Part shown: positions 16,961-25,847 of the stretch, piece after piece
How positions within the stretch are numbered: position 1 is the first letter of the stretch
Layout: every line of letters begins with the position of its first letter
Source of the DNA: UBA11612 sp963976395
GTDB taxonomy: Bacteria > Pseudomonadota > Alphaproteobacteria > Rhodospirillales > Rhodospirillaceae
Reading direction: 5' to 3'
DNA: 64,000 bases
NCBI GenBank assembly: GCA_963976395.1
Contig: CAXBLG010000011.1
Location: 3,282 to 67,281, forward strand
Made by a program: the position numbers and the translations under genes
Notes under the pieces: model-generated
Told to the model about the DNA's origin: nothing
Databases searched by the model: none
The model's input: only the letters and a program-made list of their open reading frames with translations

Positions 16961-17476
16961 TTAAGGAATGAGTTTTAGTGTGATGGTGCCAAGTTCTGAC
17001 GTTCCGCTGACCGTCTTCTCAAACGACTTTCCCGGCGCCCAAGTGAACGGAATGCGTACAAGTTCGCGCCCGCCAACCTCGCGTGTGGCTTCGACGTGCA
17101 GTGTGTATTCGCCTTCAGCAAGATCAGTGAGCGGGCCGGACGTGCCGGAAAATTCGAGAGCGTATTCGCCGGGGGGGCGCGTCGCGCCTGAAACACCATC
17201 GATGGGCAGATCAAGAGTACGCCCAATCCGCCGCCACCACTGACGAATATCTTTCAACCAATCGGTGCCAGCGCCTTCGCGGTTTGCTTCCTGCTGATAC
17301 CAGACGCCAAGATTTACGGCGACAGAGTGATCCGGCCGCGCCACCCAAAAAGCGACATAAGGGCGGTGATATTCAGCGACACTCATCTCGGGAATTTGCA
17401 GATGGACCGCCATATCAGCCGCGGTGACCTGACCAGCCATAAGACTAAGACCCGCAATAGACAGGACAAGACGCAT
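16961..17476 (-). CDS. DUF2271 periplasmic protein with an ApbE flavinylation motif
   Basis: A 171-residue exported protein with a signal peptide ending near GQVTA. It matches DUF2271 (RPYVAFWV, TDWLKDIRQWWRRIGR, YTLHVEATREVGG). Residues 93-99 read DGVSGAT, which fits the ApbE acceptor pattern Dxx(S/T)GAT; Thr99 is the predicted FMN attachment site. The apbE gene is in the same operon. It is 12 bp downstream of the PepSY gene. The likely role is a flavin-carrying periplasmic electron carrier for iron reduction; the motif is seen, the role is inferred. Confidence 0.82.
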   Translation of the reverse strand: MRLVLSIAGLSLMAGQVTAADMAVHLQIPEMSVAEYHRPYVAFWVARPDHSVAVNLGVWYQQEANREGAGTDWLKDIRQWWRRIGRTLDLPIDGVSGATRPPGEYALEFSGTSGPLTDLAEGEYTLHVEATREVGGRELVRIPFTWAPGKSFEKTVSGTSELGTITLKLIP

Positions 17477-17488
17477 AAAAACTTTCCT

Positions 17489-18187
17489 TCAATGAATGAA
17501 AACAAGAGCGATCACTGCCGGAACCACAAAGCCCAGCACTGTGAGAGGCCATGTCGAGGCTCGCTTACCGGCATGAATTTGCAGCAGCCAGAGGCCGGTC
17601 AATGAGAAGACGACACAAGCGACAGAGAAAATGTCCAAAAACCAGAACCAGGCCGTGCCTGTATTTCGTCCTTTATGAAGATCATTGAGGTAGGCCACCG
17701 CACCTCGGCTTGTGGACTCGTAAACGACTTCTCCGGTCTCGCGGTCAATGCTGAGCCAGGCGTCACCGCCAGGACGCGGCAGGCCGACATATGCATCAAT
17801 ATCGGTCCATTCGACAGGGCGACCGCTTGCGGAAACGCCCAATTCCTCAGACAGCCAATCCGTAATCAACGGCGGCAGAGAAACTGTCGTCCCATCCAGC
17901 GGTTGGTCTTTAAGTAGAACGATGAGATCGGGCGTTAGCGTTCCCTCGCTTTGGGAGGAGCTTGGCGAAGATTCGATATCGCTCGCATGGTTCAAGGTAA
18001 TCCCCGTGACCGCGAACATCAAAAGTCCGACCAAACACACCGCACCAGACATCCAGTGCCATGTGCGGGCCTGACGCTTCCAAAACGACTTGGTTCCGAA
18101 TTCGCGTTCAGTCGGCGGACGCACGTTTGAGTCCGACGGCCAGCGACGAACAATTGGGACAGACTCAGCGGAACCAGAATCAGGCAT
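17489..18187 (-). CDS. PepSY-associated membrane protein
   Basis: A 232-residue protein with a first helix (WHWMSGAVCLVGLLMFAVTGITLNH) that has His on each side, a periplasmic PepSY-like domain (DAWLSIDRETGEVVYESTSRGAVAYLNDLHKGR) and two C-terminal helices, the last ending at the stop. The HW, NH and LHKGR His residues resemble heme ligands of PepSY_TM ferric-siderophore reductases. It overlaps the piuC stop by eight bases. In this operon it probably moves electrons across the membrane towards the flavin protein or ferric siderophores; that is inference from the family and neighbours. Confidence 0.82.
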   Translation of the reverse strand: MPDSGSAESVPIVRRWPSDSNVRPPTEREFGTKSFWKRQARTWHWMSGAVCLVGLLMFAVTGITLNHASDIESSPSSSQSEGTLTPDLIVLLKDQPLDGTTVSLPPLITDWLSEELGVSASGRPVEWTDIDAYVGLPRPGGDAWLSIDRETGEVVYESTSRGAVAYLNDLHKGRNTGTAWFWFLDIFSVACVVFSLTGLWLLQIHAGKRASTWPLTVLGFVVPAVIALVFIH

Positions 18188-18860
18188 CGGCCCACCGCCG
18201 AACTAGATTGTGATAAACGCCCGTGAGCTGAATAAGCGACGGATGATCGACTTTCGCGGCATGAAGCGATTGAATGGCCGTATCAAGGTCGAACAGCAGC
18301 GCGCGTTGGCCGTCGTCGCGCACCATACTTTGAATCCAGAAAAACGACGCAAGACGCTCGCCCCTGGTCACCGGCGCGATGCGGTGGAGGCTTGTTGACG
18401 GATAGAGCACCATGCTACCGGCCGAAAGCTTGACCGTATGCGAGCCGTAGGTATCGTCGATGATGAGTTCGCCGCCGTCGTAATCTTCAGGCTCGGACAG
18501 AAACAGCGTTGCGGAAACATCTGTCCGTACACGAAAATCGCTATCGCGCATCGGACGGATGGCATTGTCGACATGAGCATCGAATGCCTGCCCTCCCGCG
18601 TACCGATTAAAGAGCGGTGGATAGACTTTAAGCGGCAGAGCACCTGACACAAAAAGAGCGCTGCGTTGCAGGGCATCAAGAACAACATTGCCGGCTTGAC
18701 GTGCTGCAGGAGAACCGTCGCGAACCTGAGCATTTCGTTTGGCCCGTGCCGCCTGAGCACCGGACGTCGCATTGCCATCAACCCATTCAGCCGCTTCGAT
18801 GATTGAACGCACCTGCGCGATCTCTTCTTTCGAGAGAACATTGGAAACTTTTAATAGCAT
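18180..18860 (-). CDS. piuC: PKHD-type Fe(II)/2-oxoglutarate hydroxylase (PiuC family)
   Basis: A 226-residue cytoplasmic dioxygenase of the PiuC/YbiX family. The iron ligands H96 and D98 (FDAHVDNAI) and H159 (TSLHRIAPVTRGER), and the 2-oxoglutarate-binding Arg169, are all visible. PiuC genes lie beside TonB siderophore receptors in many proteobacteria and are iron-starvation induced, but the substrate is unknown. Here it follows the receptor gene after a spacer with a long hairpin, and precedes the PepSY gene. Confidence 0.93.
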   Translation of the reverse strand: MLLKVSNVLSKEEIAQVRSIIEAAEWVDGNATSGAQAARAKRNAQVRDGSPAARQAGNVVLDALQRSALFVSGALPLKVYPPLFNRYAGGQAFDAHVDNAIRPMRDSDFRVRTDVSATLFLSEPEDYDGGELIIDDTYGSHTVKLSAGSMVLYPSTSLHRIAPVTRGERLASFFWIQSMVRDDGQRALLFDLDTAIQSLHAAKVDHPSLIQLTGVYHNLVRRWADA

Positions 18861-18884
18861 CGCTGCCGCAGCCTTTCATATGCA

Positions 18885-18931
18885 CGGCAACAAGGTCCGC
18901 AGGAGAACCGACCCGGCGGACCTTGTTGCCG
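18885..18931 (-). repeat. 16-bp perfect inverted repeat between receptor and piuC
   Basis: Positions 18885-18900 are the exact reverse complement of 18916-18931, around a 15-base loop. In the RNA of the minus-strand operon this makes a very stable hairpin just after the receptor stop codon (18944) and 25 bp before piuC. No U run follows it, so it looks like an mRNA-stabilising or attenuating intercistronic hairpin rather than a plain terminator. Confidence 0.75.
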
Positions 18932-18943
18932 ATATTATCGGTC

Positions 18944-21148
18944 CTAGAAGGACAGATTCACCCGTCCTGTGACGGACCTCCCAGTTGCGACCGTCGCCAT
19001 ATGCGTCGTGTAGACACGCTCGTAGTATCGTTTGTCGGTTAGGTTCTGAACGTTCAGCTGCACATCAATATTTTCGCTGATGTCGTAAGACGCCATCGCA
19101 TCAAACCGCCAGTATCCATTAACGCTTCTTGCATTAGCGGTATCGCCAAAGCGTTCCGACACATACGTTGCACCACCACCAAGCGTGAAGGCCGGTGTAA
19201 ATTCATATGACGTCCACATATTGAAACTGTGCTCGGGCGTATTCGGCATCCGGTTACCAACGATAGCCGTGTTCACCGGGCCAGCATCTACGATCTCGGA
19301 GTCCAGGTAACTATAACCGGCGAGAATGTCCCATTGCGGCGTCACGCGCCCTGAGATCGTTAGCTCGATCCCTTGGACGCGTTGCTTGCCGATGGCTTCT
19401 TGCGGCGCGCCACGGCCCGGCGCAATGGCAACATGGTCGTTCACGATTTCGGTTCGGAAAAGTGCCGCGTTGACCGACAGGTCGTTGTCGAACAACTCCC
19501 ACTTAGTTCCCAGTTCATAGTTGCGGCCACGTTCAGGTTCGAGATTTTCGTTACCTGTCGAGATGTTCTCGGCCCCATCGCCCGCCGTTACGCCGGACGG
19601 ACTGGCGGATGTACCAATGGACGCGTAGATACTGCCGTTACGCGCAGGTTTGAACACAACACCTGCTTGATACGTGACGAAATCGTTGTCACTGGACAGT
19701 CCAGCAGAGGTATTGGTGCTGAAATCATCCCACCGCACGCCGACATTAACGAGCCACTGTTCATTGATGGTAACCGTATCAAACAAATACAAGCCGACCG
19801 TTTCAGCTTTTGTGATTGTCGGTGTGTTGAGAGAGATAGCGCCTTGCCACGGATCGAGCGGATTGGGGTTAAATAAACTCGTACAATTATAGTTGCTAGG
19901 CGCACCCGCGCCGAACTGATCACACCCGCCGCGCGGAATTGCCACACCGCCCGGCGCTGTTTGATCGACTGAATAAGTCGCACGCCGAGTCCGCTCATCG
20001 GAATACTCGATACCGGCCGATACACTGTGTGCGAGACCTCCCGTTTCAAACAACGCCATCAAATCCGTCTGATTGACGAAGGTCTTATTGACTGAATTAT
20101 TGCTTTTCACAACTCGCGCGACCAAGTCATTGACGATGTTACCGTGACTATCGTCCGGGTTGTTGGCGATGTAGGCGTTGAAGTTACGTGTGTAGCGCGT
20201 GATGTTTCGCACCGAGATGGACTCGTTGAAATCATGCTCGATCTCAACAAAGCCTGTGTCCAGTTTGGTGTCGTGAAAATCTCGATCAATCAAGCCGTAG
20301 AAGGTGTCGGGATCGATCCCGGTGACCGGTTTGCCCGTTGCAGGATCTTGAGGGTGGCCGTAATCAGTGATGCCATCGCTTTCGTAGTGGGTATAACTGC
20401 CCGTAAAGCGCGTAGGTCCATCGAGACCAGCTGTTAGGGTAGGCGCAATGCCCCAGCGATTATCATATACTTCATCTCGGCCAGGGATTCCCGCGTCGTG
20501 CCACATGACATTCAACCGTGCGGCAATTGAGTCCGTTAAAGCATGGTTCACATCCACAGTTGCGCGTTTTTGGTCGGCATTGCCGTATAAAAATGATGAG
20601 TTGATAAAATTCTCCGCGCTCGCGCGCTTCGTCACCAAATTGATGCTACCACCTGGCGCGCCGCGGCCCGCGAACATGCCACTAGAGCCTTTGGCGACTT
20701 CGACCTGGGCGATGTTGAACACATCGCGCGACTGGGCGCTTGAATCGCGCATACCATCGAGAAGAATACCGGACGTAGACTCGTAACCGCGAATGAAGGG
20801 ACGGTCCGCGAATGGCTGTCCGCCTTCACCCATCGCCATTGAAATACCCGGCACAATTCGCAAGGCTTCGGTAAAAGTCGTCGCGGCTGTTTCTTGCAGA
20901 ATCTCTTCGGTGAGCACCGTGATCGAACGGGGTGTGTCCACCAGCGGAGCCGTGTATTTCGGCGATTTGGGTTCAGCTTTGTAAGCCGGAGCCTCACCTT
21001 CGACGGACACAGGCCCCAACCGGGTCGGCTCTGCCCCATCCTGCGCGGAGGCCCCTCCAGCACCAAGCGCCAAAACCAAACTTATCGCGCTCCCGCACAA
21101 GAGGCGCTCGACTCCCTCAACAGAAGCCGTCCCAAACGATGTTCGCAT
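18944..21148 (-). CDS. TonB-dependent siderophore receptor
   Basis: An outer-membrane beta-barrel of 734 residues that imports ferric siderophores. The ATG at 21148 has GGGGAA at good distance. A signal peptide ends near GGASAQ. The plug domain shows DTPRSITVLTEEILQ, FTEALRIVPGISM, RPFIRGYES, ILLDGMRDS and the VEVAKGSSGMFAGRGAPGGSINLVTK signature; the barrel ends with the terminal aromatic pattern GRVNLSF. The closest families are the catecholate/hydroxamate receptors of the FhuE/Fiu/PiuA type. It heads the operon receptor-piuC-PepSY-DUF2271-DUF4198-apbE and diverges from a tonB gene. Confidence 0.95.
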   Translation of the reverse strand: MRTSFGTASVEGVERLLCGSAISLVLALGAGGASAQDGAEPTRLGPVSVEGEAPAYKAEPKSPKYTAPLVDTPRSITVLTEEILQETAATTFTEALRIVPGISMAMGEGGQPFADRPFIRGYESTSGILLDGMRDSSAQSRDVFNIAQVEVAKGSSGMFAGRGAPGGSINLVTKRASAENFINSSFLYGNADQKRATVDVNHALTDSIAARLNVMWHDAGIPGRDEVYDNRWGIAPTLTAGLDGPTRFTGSYTHYESDGITDYGHPQDPATGKPVTGIDPDTFYGLIDRDFHDTKLDTGFVEIEHDFNESISVRNITRYTRNFNAYIANNPDDSHGNIVNDLVARVVKSNNSVNKTFVNQTDLMALFETGGLAHSVSAGIEYSDERTRRATYSVDQTAPGGVAIPRGGCDQFGAGAPSNYNCTSLFNPNPLDPWQGAISLNTPTITKAETVGLYLFDTVTINEQWLVNVGVRWDDFSTNTSAGLSSDNDFVTYQAGVVFKPARNGSIYASIGTSASPSGVTAGDGAENISTGNENLEPERGRNYELGTKWELFDNDLSVNAALFRTEIVNDHVAIAPGRGAPQEAIGKQRVQGIELTISGRVTPQWDILAGYSYLDSEIVDAGPVNTAIVGNRMPNTPEHSFNMWTSYEFTPAFTLGGGATYVSERFGDTANARSVNGYWRFDAMASYDISENIDVQLNVQNLTDKRYYERVYTTHMATVATGRSVTGRVNLSF

Positions 21149-21255
21149 CACATATTCCCCTTATCCGTATTGCAACTAGTAGGTATTCGCAATTAAAAGC
21201 GGCACATTACCGCTGATTTCCAAGATACCTTAAGCTAACTTGGATGTTTTAATAA

Positions 21256-21270
21256 TGCGAGTCATTTGCG
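21256..21270. promoter_or_regulatory. Fur-like box between receptor and tonB
   Basis: TGCGAGTCATTTGCG has the 7-1-7 inverted form of Fur sites (TGCGA-T-N-A-TTGCG arms) in the version common in alphaproteobacteria. Half sites are also seen at 21184-21190 (ATTCGCA) and 21294-21300 (TGCGAGT). The position between two divergent iron-uptake genes fits iron repression. Confidence 0.45.
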
Positions 21271-21331
21271 TTTGCAATAATAATATTAGAGAATGCGAGT
21301 GGTTTGGTGTTGGTCGCTGGAGACTTGGGTG

Positions 21332-22090
21332 ATGACTGAGATACGTCCCGTAGCTTTATTGGCGGTGCCGGATATACGGCACGCTTGTACTTGTTCCAAC
21401 TCGAACGAGCAGCCGGAGACAACCACTGCTGCCGCTCCACTCAGGATGTGGAGTGCACAAAGAAGTGACGCGCAATCCAAAGGACGTTTCTACGGCCTGG
21501 GACTCGCCGGCACGATCATGCTGCATTTGGCATTGGTCGTGATGTGGATTTTTCACGGCAGTCTTTTCGGCCAACCGACCAACGCGAAACCCATTACAGT
21601 CGTCAATATTGTGAGCGAAGACATCGTGGAACAGGAGCCGCAGATTCCCGAGCCCGCCTTCGAAACACCGCCGGTAAATTTGACGTTTATCCCACCCGAT
21701 GTCCGTTACGTCACACCACCCCCTCCCTCGCCCCGCGCACCGACCGCCGCAATAGCGCCGATCAAATACGCACCGCCCAAGCCACAAGCGAACCAAGCCG
21801 TGATCGACAATTTCCACGGTAAATTGCTGGGTCATCTCAACCGCTTCAAACGCTACCCCGGCTCTGCCCGCTCGCGACGTCAGGAAGGCGTTACCTATGT
21901 GCGGTTCACCATGGACCGGACCGGACACATTTTATCGGCGCGCTTGGAAGAGAGTTGCGGACACAAACTCCTTGATGAGGAAAGCCTAGCCCTTCTGCGC
22001 CGGGCCGAGCCCCTTCCAATCCCGCCATCCGATGTACGCGGCGCACGTATAGAAATGATCGTGCCTGTAGAATTTTCCCTACGGCGTTGA
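21332..22090 (+). CDS. tonB: TonB energy transducer
   Basis: TonB links the inner-membrane proton gradient to outer-membrane receptors. One N-terminal helix (GLAGTIMLHLALVVMWIFHG, with the membrane His seen in TonB) is followed by a Pro-rich periplasmic spacer (PPPPSPRAP) and a C-terminal TonB domain with RYPGSARSRRQEGVTYVRF and SARLEESCGHKLLDEESLALL. The ATG at 21332 has GGAG nine bases upstream; an internal ATG at 21446 is also possible. No exbB/exbD is nearby. It diverges from the siderophore receptor, with a Fur-like box between them. Confidence 0.9.
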   Translation: MTEIRPVALLAVPDIRHACTCSNSNEQPETTTAAAPLRMWSAQRSDAQSKGRFYGLGLAGTIMLHLALVVMWIFHGSLFGQPTNAKPITVVNIVSEDIVEQEPQIPEPAFETPPVNLTFIPPDVRYVTPPPPSPRAPTAAIAPIKYAPPKPQANQAVIDNFHGKLLGHLNRFKRYPGSARSRRQEGVTYVRFTMDRTGHILSARLEESCGHKLLDEESLALLRRAEPLPIPPSDVRGARIEMIVPVEFSLRR

Positions 22091-22205
22091 GGCGCGGCGT
22101 ATTTGGCCGAAAATATCCTTCCTCCGGACCCACATCTATTCCCGAACGACATTGGTTTGGCGTACAGTGGCGTGTACCCAGACCTCGCCAAAAGGACATC
22201 CTCAT

Positions 22206-22541
22206 ATGGTTTTACCACCCGATCAGGTTTTCTATGTTAGCCCAGCCGAGATCAAGGATTGGCGCGATGCGAATAACGCCGTGATCGTGGACGTGCGCGA
22301 GGAAAACGAATGGATGGAGTCGCATATTCCTGGCGCCATCCTGATGCCGCTTTCCACGTTCGACCCTGCAGCTATTCCCGACCCAGGCAACAAGCATTTG
22401 GTGTTTCACTGCCGTAGCGGACGGCGGTGCGGCATGGCCGCCGAGAAAGCAGTGGCTGCTGGCTACACCGGCATTATTAAACGCATGGAAGGCGGCTTCC
22501 TGGCCTGGGATGCGGCAGGCTTCGACAGCGAGCCCGGTTAA
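22206..22541 (+). CDS. Rhodanese-like sulfurtransferase
   Basis: A single rhodanese domain of 111 residues. It has VIVDVREENEWMESHIPGAILMP (the CH2-type motifs) and the active-site loop FHCRSGRRCGMA, whose first Cys accepts sulfane sulfur. The ATG at 22206, after AAAAGG, is preferred over an upstream in-frame start with no ribosome site. It is followed within 12 bp by a universal stress protein gene. Confidence 0.9.
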   Translation: MVLPPDQVFYVSPAEIKDWRDANNAVIVDVREENEWMESHIPGAILMPLSTFDPAAIPDPGNKHLVFHCRSGRRCGMAAEKAVAAGYTGIIKRMEGGFLAWDAAGFDSEPG

Positions 22542-22553
22542 ACGCGGCGCCCC

Positions 22554-23072
22554 ATGGCCTCGCCCGCACCTTCACCCGCACCTTCAGGGGACTCAGCCCC
22601 GAAACCGGGACCGTCACTTGCTCCCGAGCAGAGCCGCCAATTTTTGGTGGTCGTGGACGAAAGCGCCGAGTTAGACGCTGCCCTACGCTATGCGTGCGGG
22701 CGAGCACGCAACACCGGCGGCAAGATCGCGCTTTTGTACGTGTACGATGTGGACCCCGACTTCATGCACTATCAGTTTGTGCAAGAGTTGGCCGATGTGG
22801 AAGCGCGCGCGGATGCGGACGGCGTTCTGCGCGTGTTTGCCCAGCGGGTTTTGAAAGAAACCGGACGCGAACCCGACCTCTATGTGCGCAAGGGTAACCG
22901 CCGCGACCAGTTGTTCAAGTTGGTGAAGGAACGACCGGAGTTATCGCTTCTCATCCTCTCGTCCGCCGTCGGCCAGAAGCCCGGCCCCTTAGTGGAAGCT
23001 GTAACAGGAAAATATGCGGGTAAAATCGGCCTACCGGTGACAATCGTTCCGGGAAAGCCTAAGGAAGAGTAG
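22554..23072 (+). CDS. Universal stress protein (UspA family)
   Basis: A 172-residue cytoplasmic protein with one Usp domain after a Pro/Ser-rich N-terminal stretch. The beta-1 strand FLVVVDESAELDAALRYAC, the IALLYVYDVD strand and the final LSLLILSSAVGQ...GKIGLPVTIVPGK segment with spaced Gly residues match the ATP-binding type. It follows the rhodanese gene by 12 bp and is probably cotranscribed with it. The role in stress survival is inferred from the family. Confidence 0.85.
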   Translation: MASPAPSPAPSGDSAPKPGPSLAPEQSRQFLVVVDESAELDAALRYACGRARNTGGKIALLYVYDVDPDFMHYQFVQELADVEARADADGVLRVFAQRVLKETGREPDLYVRKGNRRDQLFKLVKERPELSLLILSSAVGQKPGPLVEAVTGKYAGKIGLPVTIVPGKPKEE

Positions 23073-23125
23073 GCACGTTATTATAATCATTTTGCCGTAG
23101 ATCAATTCTGCTTGGGAGTCACACC

Positions 23126-23992
23126 ATGCCTAAAGTCGATTCACGCATTGTCGATCTGTATAACGAATATATTCACACTTCACTGTCGCGCTCTGAGTTT
23201 TTGGCGCGCGTTACCCGCATCGTCGGCGTTGCCGGCGCTGCCGCGGTACTGCCGCTGGTCGAGCCCAACTACGCGTTTGGCCGCCAGGTTGATGAAAACG
23301 ATGAGCGCCTTGATGTAGGTTACATCACCTATGACGGCGTGGCTGGACCAGTGCGCGCGTATCAGGCGCGACCCAAGGGTGGTGGCAAACTTCCGGCAGT
23401 GGTGGTCATTCATGAAAACCGGGGCCTGAACAAACATATTGAGGATGTCGCTCGCCGCGCGGCCATCACCGGTTATCTAGCCGTTGCGCCGGATGGCCTA
23501 ACCGTTGCCGGCGGTGCGCCGGAAGACCAGGAAGCTGCACGGGACTTGTTTGCCAAAACCGACCGCGCGCGCATCGGTGCAGATGTCATGGCCGCCGTGC
23601 CGTATCTCGCGGCGCATTCCGAGAGCACAGGCCGGGTGGGATCGGTCGGATTTTGTTATGGCGGTGGAGTGGCTTTGCGCTGCGCGATTGATGTTGAAGG
23701 CTTGAGCGCGGCGGCCGGATTTTACGGCAGCGTTCTGGGGGCAGACGACGTGGCCAAGCTAAAGGTGCCGGTGATGATGCACTTCGCCGGAGACGATCCG
23801 CGCATCAACGCAGGCATTGCCGATTTTCGCGCGGCAATGGACACGCGCAAGGTCGCCTACAGCATCCATATGTATCCCGGAACCGGCCACGGTTTTCACA
23901 ATGATACAAGTCAGGCACGTTACGATGCCGAGGCGGCGAAGTTAGCTTGGAACCGAACCGTTGCTTTCTGGGACCACTATTTGAAGGGTTGA
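23126..23992 (+). CDS. Dienelactone hydrolase family protein
   Basis: A 288-residue alpha/beta hydrolase. The Cys nucleophile lies in GFCYGGG, the Asp in FAGDDPRI and the His in GTGHGFHND, the classic dienelactone hydrolase triad. An N-terminal extension (SRSEFLARVTRIVGVAGAAAVLPLV) looks like a degenerate twin-arginine-type export signal or a membrane anchor. Its natural substrate is unknown; no aromatic degradation genes adjoin it. Confidence 0.88.
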   Translation: MPKVDSRIVDLYNEYIHTSLSRSEFLARVTRIVGVAGAAAVLPLVEPNYAFGRQVDENDERLDVGYITYDGVAGPVRAYQARPKGGGKLPAVVVIHENRGLNKHIEDVARRAAITGYLAVAPDGLTVAGGAPEDQEAARDLFAKTDRARIGADVMAAVPYLAAHSESTGRVGSVGFCYGGGVALRCAIDVEGLSAAAGFYGSVLGADDVAKLKVPVMMHFAGDDPRINAGIADFRAAMDTRKVAYSIHMYPGTGHGFHNDTSQARYDAEAAKLAWNRTVAFWDHYLKG

Positions 23993-23999
23993 GCGCTGG

Positions 24000-25847
24000 T
24001 TACAGGGGAAAGAACTTCGGCAACAGCCACGAGTACATTCCCCACATAATCAACAGCAACGGCGTGCCTGTCTTGACGAAATCTTTGAACTGATACCGTG
24101 CGGCGCCCATGATCAGTAAATTGGTTTGATACCCCATCGGCGTTAGGTAACAAAGATTAGCGCCGAAAAGCACGGCGAGGACAAAGGGCTCTGCAGACAC
24201 TCCAAGCTGGCTCGCGATACTAATGCCGATCGGCGTCCCCACAGCCGCAGCGGCGTTGTTCGACACAAAGTTTGTCAGGATCGCGATCAGAAGCATCAGA
24301 CTGCTTAAGATTACCGCCGGGGAAAAAGAACTCACCGCCGAAACGTATTCCATCGCAAGAAATTCAGCGCCGCCGGTCGCCGTCAACGCACTCCCCAAAG
24401 CCAAACTGGCCGCGACAATTAAAATGACCTCGGTATTGAGACTTTGCCCAACGTCTTCCCACTTCATACAGGAGGTAAACAACAGGGCAAGCACACCTAA
24501 TATCGCAGCGATGCTGATCGGCAACACTTGTGTTGCCGCCAACAAAACGACCGCAAACATAATCGCGAGAGCCGTGAGCGCTTTCTTGTTTCTCGGCAAC
24601 GACATGGCGCCGTCGAGAACAAGAAAATCACCTGTGCTTTTCACCGACTCCAAAGCGCTTTGCGGACCTTGAACGAGCAAAACATCTCCCGCGTGGACGA
24701 CCGCATCTCTTATTTCCTCGGATTTTGTTGAAACGGGAGCACTAAGCTTGCGCAAACCGAGCACGATAAGTCCCATGCGCTCAGCGAAGCGCTCGTGACC
24801 AACGGTCGAGCCCGCAAGACTCGAACTGGGGGAAACCACCAGCTCCGCCATATGGTGGCTGACAACTTCTTCTTCGAGTTGGTGGTAGTCGGGCAAATCA
24901 TCGTCACCTAAGTCGTGAAGAGGAAGTTTGAGATCGTCCGATATCAGCTTCAAATTAGTGCGCGTATCACGAACCAAAAGCCGATCACCCGCTTCGATTT
25001 TCAGAGAAGGCAAGCGCATTAAATAGATGTTGTCCCCGCGCTTGATCTCAAGAACTCGTGGACGGCTGGGGCTTTTCTCCAACAGATCTTTCAGCGGCTT
25101 TCCGACAAGATCGCTATCGTCTGGAACGTACAACCAGGCATCAAACAACTGCAGACCTTGGCCTGGAGTCTTCACTTCGCGGTCACGAAGAAATCGCGGC
25201 GCAATGAGCCACAGAAACAAAAGCGCGGGAACAAACGCGATTAATGTGAGGTGAACAAAATCGAACACACCGATACGCGAAGCGCCTAGCTCACTTGCTA
25301 TGGATACGACGATCACATTTGTTGAGCTTCCAATTGTTGTACCCATACCGCCGATCAAAGCGGAATAATTCATAGGCATTAGAAATTTGGAGGGCGACAT
25401 CTTCGTACGCGTTGCCACGCTTGTGATAACAGCGATCATGACAATCATAAGAGGAGTGTTGTTGAGAACGCCGCTAAGTCCCGCGCACATGATTAAAGTG
25501 AGCAGCATGGTGATAAGAGGAGATACGCTCCATAGCTTTGCGATAAGCCGGGCCGCCGGTTCAAGAGCGCCGGTCAGCAGAAGACTTCGGCCCAAAATCA
25601 TCAAAGCACAGATCGCGATTAGGGCTTCGTTACCAAAGGCTGAAAAAACGTTTCCAGGCCCGAATGTTCCAAATGCGCCCGCGTAAGGAAACAACGAAAA
25701 CATCGTCACGAGCCCGACGATCACGCCCAGCGCCACGGTGGGCATGGGTATGCGTTCAGTGGCGAAAAGATAAAATATGACCGGCGTAGCCAACAACAAA
25801 ACGATAGCGTGAAATTCGGGCAATGACGTCACCGGGGAAAAGTTCAA
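24000..25847 (-). CDS. SLC13-family permease with two TrkA-C domains
   Basis: A 615-residue inner-membrane transporter of the DASS/SLC13 type. Two halves of hydrophobic helices carry the paired family loops (SGVLNNTPLMIVMIAV and TNFVSNNAAAAVGTPIG, the SNT-like motifs). They flank a cytoplasmic region (about 205-375) with two RCK-C/TrkA-C domains, seen as DSDLVGKPLKDLL and SSSLAGSTVGHERFAERMGL. Homologues move sulfate or dicarboxylates; the substrate here is not clear. The assigned TTG start is uncertain, since no strong ribosome site is seen. Confidence 0.87.
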   Translation of the reverse strand: MNFSPVTSLPEFHAIVLLLATPVIFYLFATERIPMPTVALGVIVGLVTMFSLFPYAGAFGTFGPGNVFSAFGNEALIAICALMILGRSLLLTGALEPAARLIAKLWSVSPLITMLLTLIMCAGLSGVLNNTPLMIVMIAVITSVATRTKMSPSKFLMPMNYSALIGGMGTTIGSSTNVIVVSIASELGASRIGVFDFVHLTLIAFVPALLFLWLIAPRFLRDREVKTPGQGLQLFDAWLYVPDDSDLVGKPLKDLLEKSPSRPRVLEIKRGDNIYLMRLPSLKIEAGDRLLVRDTRTNLKLISDDLKLPLHDLGDDDLPDYHQLEEEVVSHHMAELVVSPSSSLAGSTVGHERFAERMGLIVLGLRKLSAPVSTKSEEIRDAVVHAGDVLLVQGPQSALESVKSTGDFLVLDGAMSLPRNKKALTALAIMFAVVLLAATQVLPISIAAILGVLALLFTSCMKWEDVGQSLNTEVILIVAASLALGSALTATGGAEFLAMEYVSAVSSFSPAVILSSLMLLIAILTNFVSNNAAAAVGTPIGISIASQLGVSAEPFVLAVLFGANLCYLTPMGYQTNLLIMGAARYQFKDFVKTGTPLLLIMWGMYSWLLPKFFPL

